A stretch of DNA of 36,669 nucleotides from Candidatus Falkowbacteria bacterium RIFOXYD12_FULL_34_57. Its GTDB lineage: Bacteria; Patescibacteriota; Patescibacteriia; Patescibacteriales; UBA12075. The stretch lies in NCBI GenBank assembly GCA_001780285.1, contig MFGN01000021.1:75122-111790 (forward strand), written 5' to 3'. A model generated the notes under the pieces. That model worked only from the letters and a program-made list of their open reading frames with translations, ran no database searches and was not told where the DNA came from. Below, in pieces: positions 34,219 through 36,669 of this stretch; within the stretch, counting starts at the first letter, position 1; every line of letters begins with the position of its first letter. A program made the translations under genes and the position numbers.

Positions 34219-34746
34219 CTAGACTAAAGATTTCCAATTCTCTTTATAATAAAGAAACTTTTTATTGAATTCCTCTTTGGGAGTTATTTCCACATTTAAA
34301 GATTCGAGCTTTTGTTCAAGATTTTTAAACTCTTTGATTTTTATATCTTCTGTACACATCTTCTCAAGTTCAATAATGTAACCATAACCTTTTGTAAAAT
34401 CCAAACAAACAGTTATGTCATTCCATTTAAATTCAAATCTTTTTCTAAACCATTTTATTTCAATATTATATCCCAAATAAATAAACAATTTTTCCAAATT
34501 TTCAAATTCATCTCTATCAAACTTTATTTCAATTTCTTCTCTATAGTCATCATGAATTTGACCTTTTTTCATCCAAATTTTAGAAAAAAAATTATTTCTT
34601 TGAATTCTCAAATCTTCATCGCAATCAAAATAAAAAGTTTCTTGATAATCTTCTTTTTCCAAAGAAGCATTTTTTTTGAAGAAATCAAGAAGTTCATCAA
34701 ATTTTTCTTTTGAAATAAAACTTCTGATTTCGGTTTCTATTTTCAT
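34219..34746 (-). CDS. CYTH-domain protein (CyaB/ThTPase-like)
   Basis: 175 residues. The N-terminus carries the alternating-acid motif of the CYTH tunnel fold (IETEIRSFIS, a variant of E-x-E-x-K). It is followed by KIWMKKG, REEIEIKF, WFRKRFEFKW, VCLDFTKGYGYIIELEK, giving the expected order of charged strands. CYTH proteins bind triphosphates (thiamine triphosphatase, class IV adenylyl cyclase, tripolyphosphatase); which reaction occurs here is unknown. It starts with ATG 34746. Confidence 0.8.
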   Translation of the reverse strand: MKIETEIRSFISKEKFDELLDFFKKNASLEKEDYQETFYFDCDEDLRIQRNNFFSKIWMKKGQIHDDYREEIEIKFDRDEFENLEKLFIYLGYNIEIKWFRKRFEFKWNDITVCLDFTKGYGYIIELEKMCTEDIKIKEFKNLEQKLESLNVEITPKEEFNKKFLYYKENWKSLV

Positions 34747-34808
34747 AATATTAAAAATATTTGGAGTATAAATAAAAATTTGGATTTTTAGCGCCGTTTT
34801 ATAATTAC

Positions 34809-34866
34809 ACTTAACATGACCAATAAGCGAAGCCCGCCGAATTGAAGGGTTTGAATGGAGTTAAAA
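34809..34866 (-). repeat. attC-like imperfect palindrome (tentative)
   Basis: On the minus strand the 58-base segment starts TTTTAAC, ends GTTAAGT (a full GTTRRRY match), and has inner arms CCATTCAAACCC and GGGCTTCGCTTATTGG. This resembles a short integron attC site, but the first core has T instead of a purine and no integrase is in the window. Confidence 0.25.
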
Positions 34867-34882
34867 AACTAAAAATTGTGTC

Positions 34883-34910
34883 TTGACATATCGATTAAAT
34901 GTTGTAAAAT
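34883..34910 (+). promoter_or_regulatory. Promoter of the 111-residue gene
   Basis: A consensus TTGACA (34883-34888), 16-base spacer, TAAAAT (34905-34910). The leader is about 75 bases and ends in AAAGGAGG seven bases before the ATG. Confidence 0.65.
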
Positions 34911-34990
34911 CATAATATCAATCTTTTAAGAATAAAATTCGTATAGATAATAGCAATATTTTTAAATTAAGCCAAAAAGGAGGTAAGAAC

Positions 34991-35326
34991 ATGGATTTAA
35001 AAATTAGATTCGAAGTAACAAGAAATGGATTGGGGCTAATAAACGGGGTTAAATTAAAATCGCAAGAAGGTCATGAAACAAAGACAAGTATTTTTTGCGA
35101 AACATTTCCAGTAGCTTTCCTAAATGGCACAGCCAACATTAGATTTGAAGATGACAAAATAATTTTTGAACATCCTAAATGCGACCCTTTAACAGAATGT
35201 TATTTTAAACTCAAGCCACAAGTCATAAATGAGTTGAGGCTAGCTTTTAATCAGAAAAACGAATTCAATATGGAGAAATGGACAAATTGGGGTTTTGGCT
35301 TTGGTCTTTATGTAAAAGACATTTGA
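34991..35326 (+). CDS. Hypothetical protein, 111 residues
   Basis: The only plus-strand gene of the right-hand region, with its own promoter, a strong ribosome-binding site (AAGGAGG, 7 bases) and its own terminator. The protein looks all-beta at first (LKIRFEVTRNGLGLING) with a helix near the end (INELRLAFNQ) and ends WTNWGFGFGLYVKDI. Two Cys residues (CETF, KCDPLTEC) are not in a known motif. I recognise no family. The complete transcription unit of its own suggests an independently acquired gene. Confidence 0.65.
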   Translation: MDLKIRFEVTRNGLGLINGVKLKSQEGHETKTSIFCETFPVAFLNGTANIRFEDDKIIFEHPKCDPLTECYFKLKPQVINELRLAFNQKNEFNMEKWTNWGFGFGLYVKDI

Positions 35327-35352
35327 ACATTTTTTAACCGTGAACTTCATCT

Positions 35353-35377
35353 CGGAGGTGATAATATATCGCCTCCG
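35353..35377 (+). terminator. Intrinsic terminator of the 111-residue gene
   Basis: CGGAGGTGA / TCGCCTCCG (9 bp with one G-T pair, 7-base loop) followed by TTTTTTATTT, 26 bases after the stop codon. Confidence 0.9.
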
Positions 35378-35439
35378 TTTTTTATTTAAAAATTTCTAAA
35401 AATAATTATTTCTCGAATGGGAAATTTTTTTATTATTTT

Positions 35440-35551
35440 CGATAACGTCTATATATCATCTGAAGTTTCGACACCTCCTTATAAAAATACAATGGGGGTG
35501 TCAAAATTTGGATTGAAAAAAATTTTTGGAACCAGATATACGTTGTTATCT
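35440..35551. repeat. 112-bp nested inverted repeat between genes
   Basis: The outer arms CGATAACGTCTATATATC and GATATACGTTGTTATCT are complementary apart from small offsets. A strong inner hairpin GACACCTCC / GGGGGTGTC lies at 35469-35501. It sits just after the SemiSWEET stop on the minus strand. It could be a MITE-like element, a recombination site or a structured RNA. Confidence 0.5.
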
Positions 35552-35566
35552 GATGTTTATTTTTCC

Positions 35567-35821
35567 TTACCCGAACTTTAGTTTTAAAGATACCATAAAA
35601 ATATTCATTATTAGGGTGATACTACTCATAACAACAAGTGAATAACTATTAATATAGAAACCGTAAATAACCCACAAAATTTGACCAGTAAGATTTATAA
35701 CACTCCAAGCCAGAGCAACATCTTTAGTTGATCTTGTTTTCCAAGACTTAATAACTTGAGGAAGAACTGAGATCGCTACAAGAGTGCCGGCTACAAAACC
35801 GATAATTTCTACATTGTTCAT
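35567..35821 (-). CDS. SemiSWEET-type sugar transporter (PQ-loop)
   Basis: 84 residues forming one three-helix bundle: helix 1 IIGFVAGTLVAISVLPQVIK with the PQ motif, a basic loop KTRSTKDVALAWS, helix 2 VINLTGQILWVIYGFYI and helix 3 LVVMSSITLIMNIFMVSL. Size and motifs match bacterial SemiSWEETs, which dimerise to pass small sugars by facilitated diffusion. The key Asn of helix 3 is present. The start ATG is at 35821. Confidence 0.92.
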   Translation of the reverse strand: MNNVEIIGFVAGTLVAISVLPQVIKSWKTRSTKDVALAWSVINLTGQILWVIYGFYINSYSLVVMSSITLIMNIFMVSLKLKFG

Positions 35822-35948
35822 AATATTTTTATTAGATTAAAATAGTAAAAAAAATAAATTTCACATAACGTTGGTGAGAAGCGAAGTTTTTGAAATTCAT
35901 ATTTAATTAATATTTATTTCAAAAATTTGGGTATAGATTGAATAATAA

Positions 35949-36527
35949 TTATTTTTTTATTTTTAAACACGTTTTTATTGCTTTGAATGTTTCCGTGTAA
36001 GTATTTATGTTAATTTCACTTGTATCAATAGAAAACTTTTTGCTTTTAATATCTAAAAAATTTAATTTTTCTTTTATTTTTCTTGTACCTTTTAATTCAG
36101 CAATAAATTCATCATCAAAATGACCTGGGTGTCTGTCTTTTGAATCACTTCTTTCTTGATATCGTTTTTTAATAATGTCTTTGTCTGCTGACATTTGAAT
36201 TTGCAATATAATTGGATTATGTTTTTTAAGTTGGTTTTTTAGTTGCTTGATGTGTTTTGAAGATACTAAAACACCTTCTAGAATATGTGATGCTCCAACT
36301 TTCAACATGTTGTTAGAGATGTAATACATGATATTAATACTTGCGTCACTTAATTTTTTGTCCCATTTTTTATCTCCAATTTTAAAACCAACTTCATCAA
36401 ATAATTTTTCCTTGATTTCATCAAGGCAGACAAAAGGTAAATTAAATTTTTTAGATATTAGATATCCCGCAGAAGTTTTTCCCGTGGCTGGAGGTCCTGA
36501 TATTATAATTAACACAGTTTTTCTCAT
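35949..36527 (-). CDS. P-loop kinase (AAA_33/zeta-like), substrate unknown
   Basis: 192 residues from ATG 36527 (MRKTVLIIISGPPATGKTSAG); an upstream start at 36623 adds an implausible leader. Walker A is GPPATGKT, a DEIKEKLFDEVG segment follows beta-strand 2 as in small-molecule kinases, and an arginine-rich lid (KKRYQERSDSKDRHPGHFDDE) follows. It resembles AAA_33 kinases that phosphorylate nucleosides, sugars or antibiotics, and more distantly the zeta toxin fold. No antitoxin-like gene is next to it. The substrate cannot be assigned. Confidence 0.75.
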   Translation of the reverse strand: MRKTVLIIISGPPATGKTSAGYLISKKFNLPFVCLDEIKEKLFDEVGFKIGDKKWDKKLSDASINIMYYISNNMLKVGASHILEGVLVSSKHIKQLKNQLKKHNPIILQIQMSADKDIIKKRYQERSDSKDRHPGHFDDEFIAELKGTRKIKEKLNFLDIKSKKFSIDTSEININTYTETFKAIKTCLKIKK

Positions 36528-36669
36528 AGAGTTTAAAAATAAAAAATAATTATTATTCAATCGTAACCGTTTATCACTTGTTGGTATATTAAACCCATCA
36601 GATATATAATAAAACCAAGTCAAGTAAAAGGGGGCTGCGAACAGCGTGTTTGAGGAAGCCGTGAGTTTG
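36528..36669. other. Right-edge spacer with GC-rich end
   Basis: No gene is seen. The last 40 bases (GGGGGCTGCGAACAGCGTG and onward) are GC-richer, with CTG/CAG and GGCT/AGCC self-complementarity, similar in style to the other spacers of this region. The feature may continue beyond the window. Confidence 0.3.

Noticed and set aside
35949-36527. Zeta-type toxin of a toxin-antitoxin pair
   Set aside because: Only the general P-loop kinase fold is shared; no small antitoxin gene is adjacent and the typical zeta substrate residues are not recognisable.
32728-36669. Prophage or conjugative element
   Set aside because: No integrase, capsid, terminase, relaxase or replication gene is present; the genes are metabolic or transport types.

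Overview
The window is AT-rich, densely packed bacterial DNA read with the standard bacterial code (TGA is used as stop throughout). Most genes lie on the minus strand. The gene content suggests a Candidate Phyla Radiation (Patescibacteria, Parcubacteria-like) genome: a long eukaryote-type IleRS, minimal versions of UvrB and UvrC, an adk-map-recO cluster, MacB-type ABC genes with lineage-specific extensions, and many short dispersed hairpin repeats. This placement is an inference; no rRNA or tRNA gene was found.

Layout. 1-4.2 kb: ileS, then a rhodanese and a PP-loop tRNA thiolase that runs off the left edge (a likely sulfur-relay pair). 4.4-7.8 kb: gdhA and uvrB, divergent from one promoter region. 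7.8-9.0 kb: a broken HAMP sensor gene. 9.0-12.7 kb: asnS, a single-domain response regulator, a small ferredoxin and uvrC. 12.9-16.2 kb: a secreted NlpC/P60-like protein and aspS, the latter preceded by a T-box riboswitch with promoter and terminator. 16.2-20.5 kb: adk, a map-ruvX gene fusion, recO, a PTH2-like gene and an overlapping train of small genes, the third of which is decayed. 20.7-25.6 kb: a Ca2+/cation exchanger, a charged unknown protein and an ABC permease/ATPase pair with a duplicated novel helical domain. 25.9-29.0 kb: a small unknown gene and a UvrD-type helicase carrying an internal DnaQ-like exonuclease, with a duplicated scrap of the helicase 3' end downstream. 29.1-31.1 kb: a divergent glutamine synthetase and a DUF523 gene lacking a normal start codon. 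31.2-36.7 kb: looser accessory DNA with a secreted protein, ASCH, a dCTPase/MazG-like protein, MFS, CYTH, an unknown gene, SemiSWEET and a P-loop kinase, separated by hairpin-rich spacers.

The most notable signals are these. (1) Palindromic repeat elements are translated in frame inside ileS and uvrC, like Rickettsia palindromic elements, with a compensatory stem change between the two copies. (2) An Asp-type T-box (UGGC side bulge) precedes aspS. (3) UvrB lacks its UVR domain while the UVR region of UvrC carries one of the repeat insertions and its HhH domain is absent. (4) A MetAP-RuvX fusion, a UvrD-DnaQ composite and the ABC ATPase extension are unusual domain architectures.
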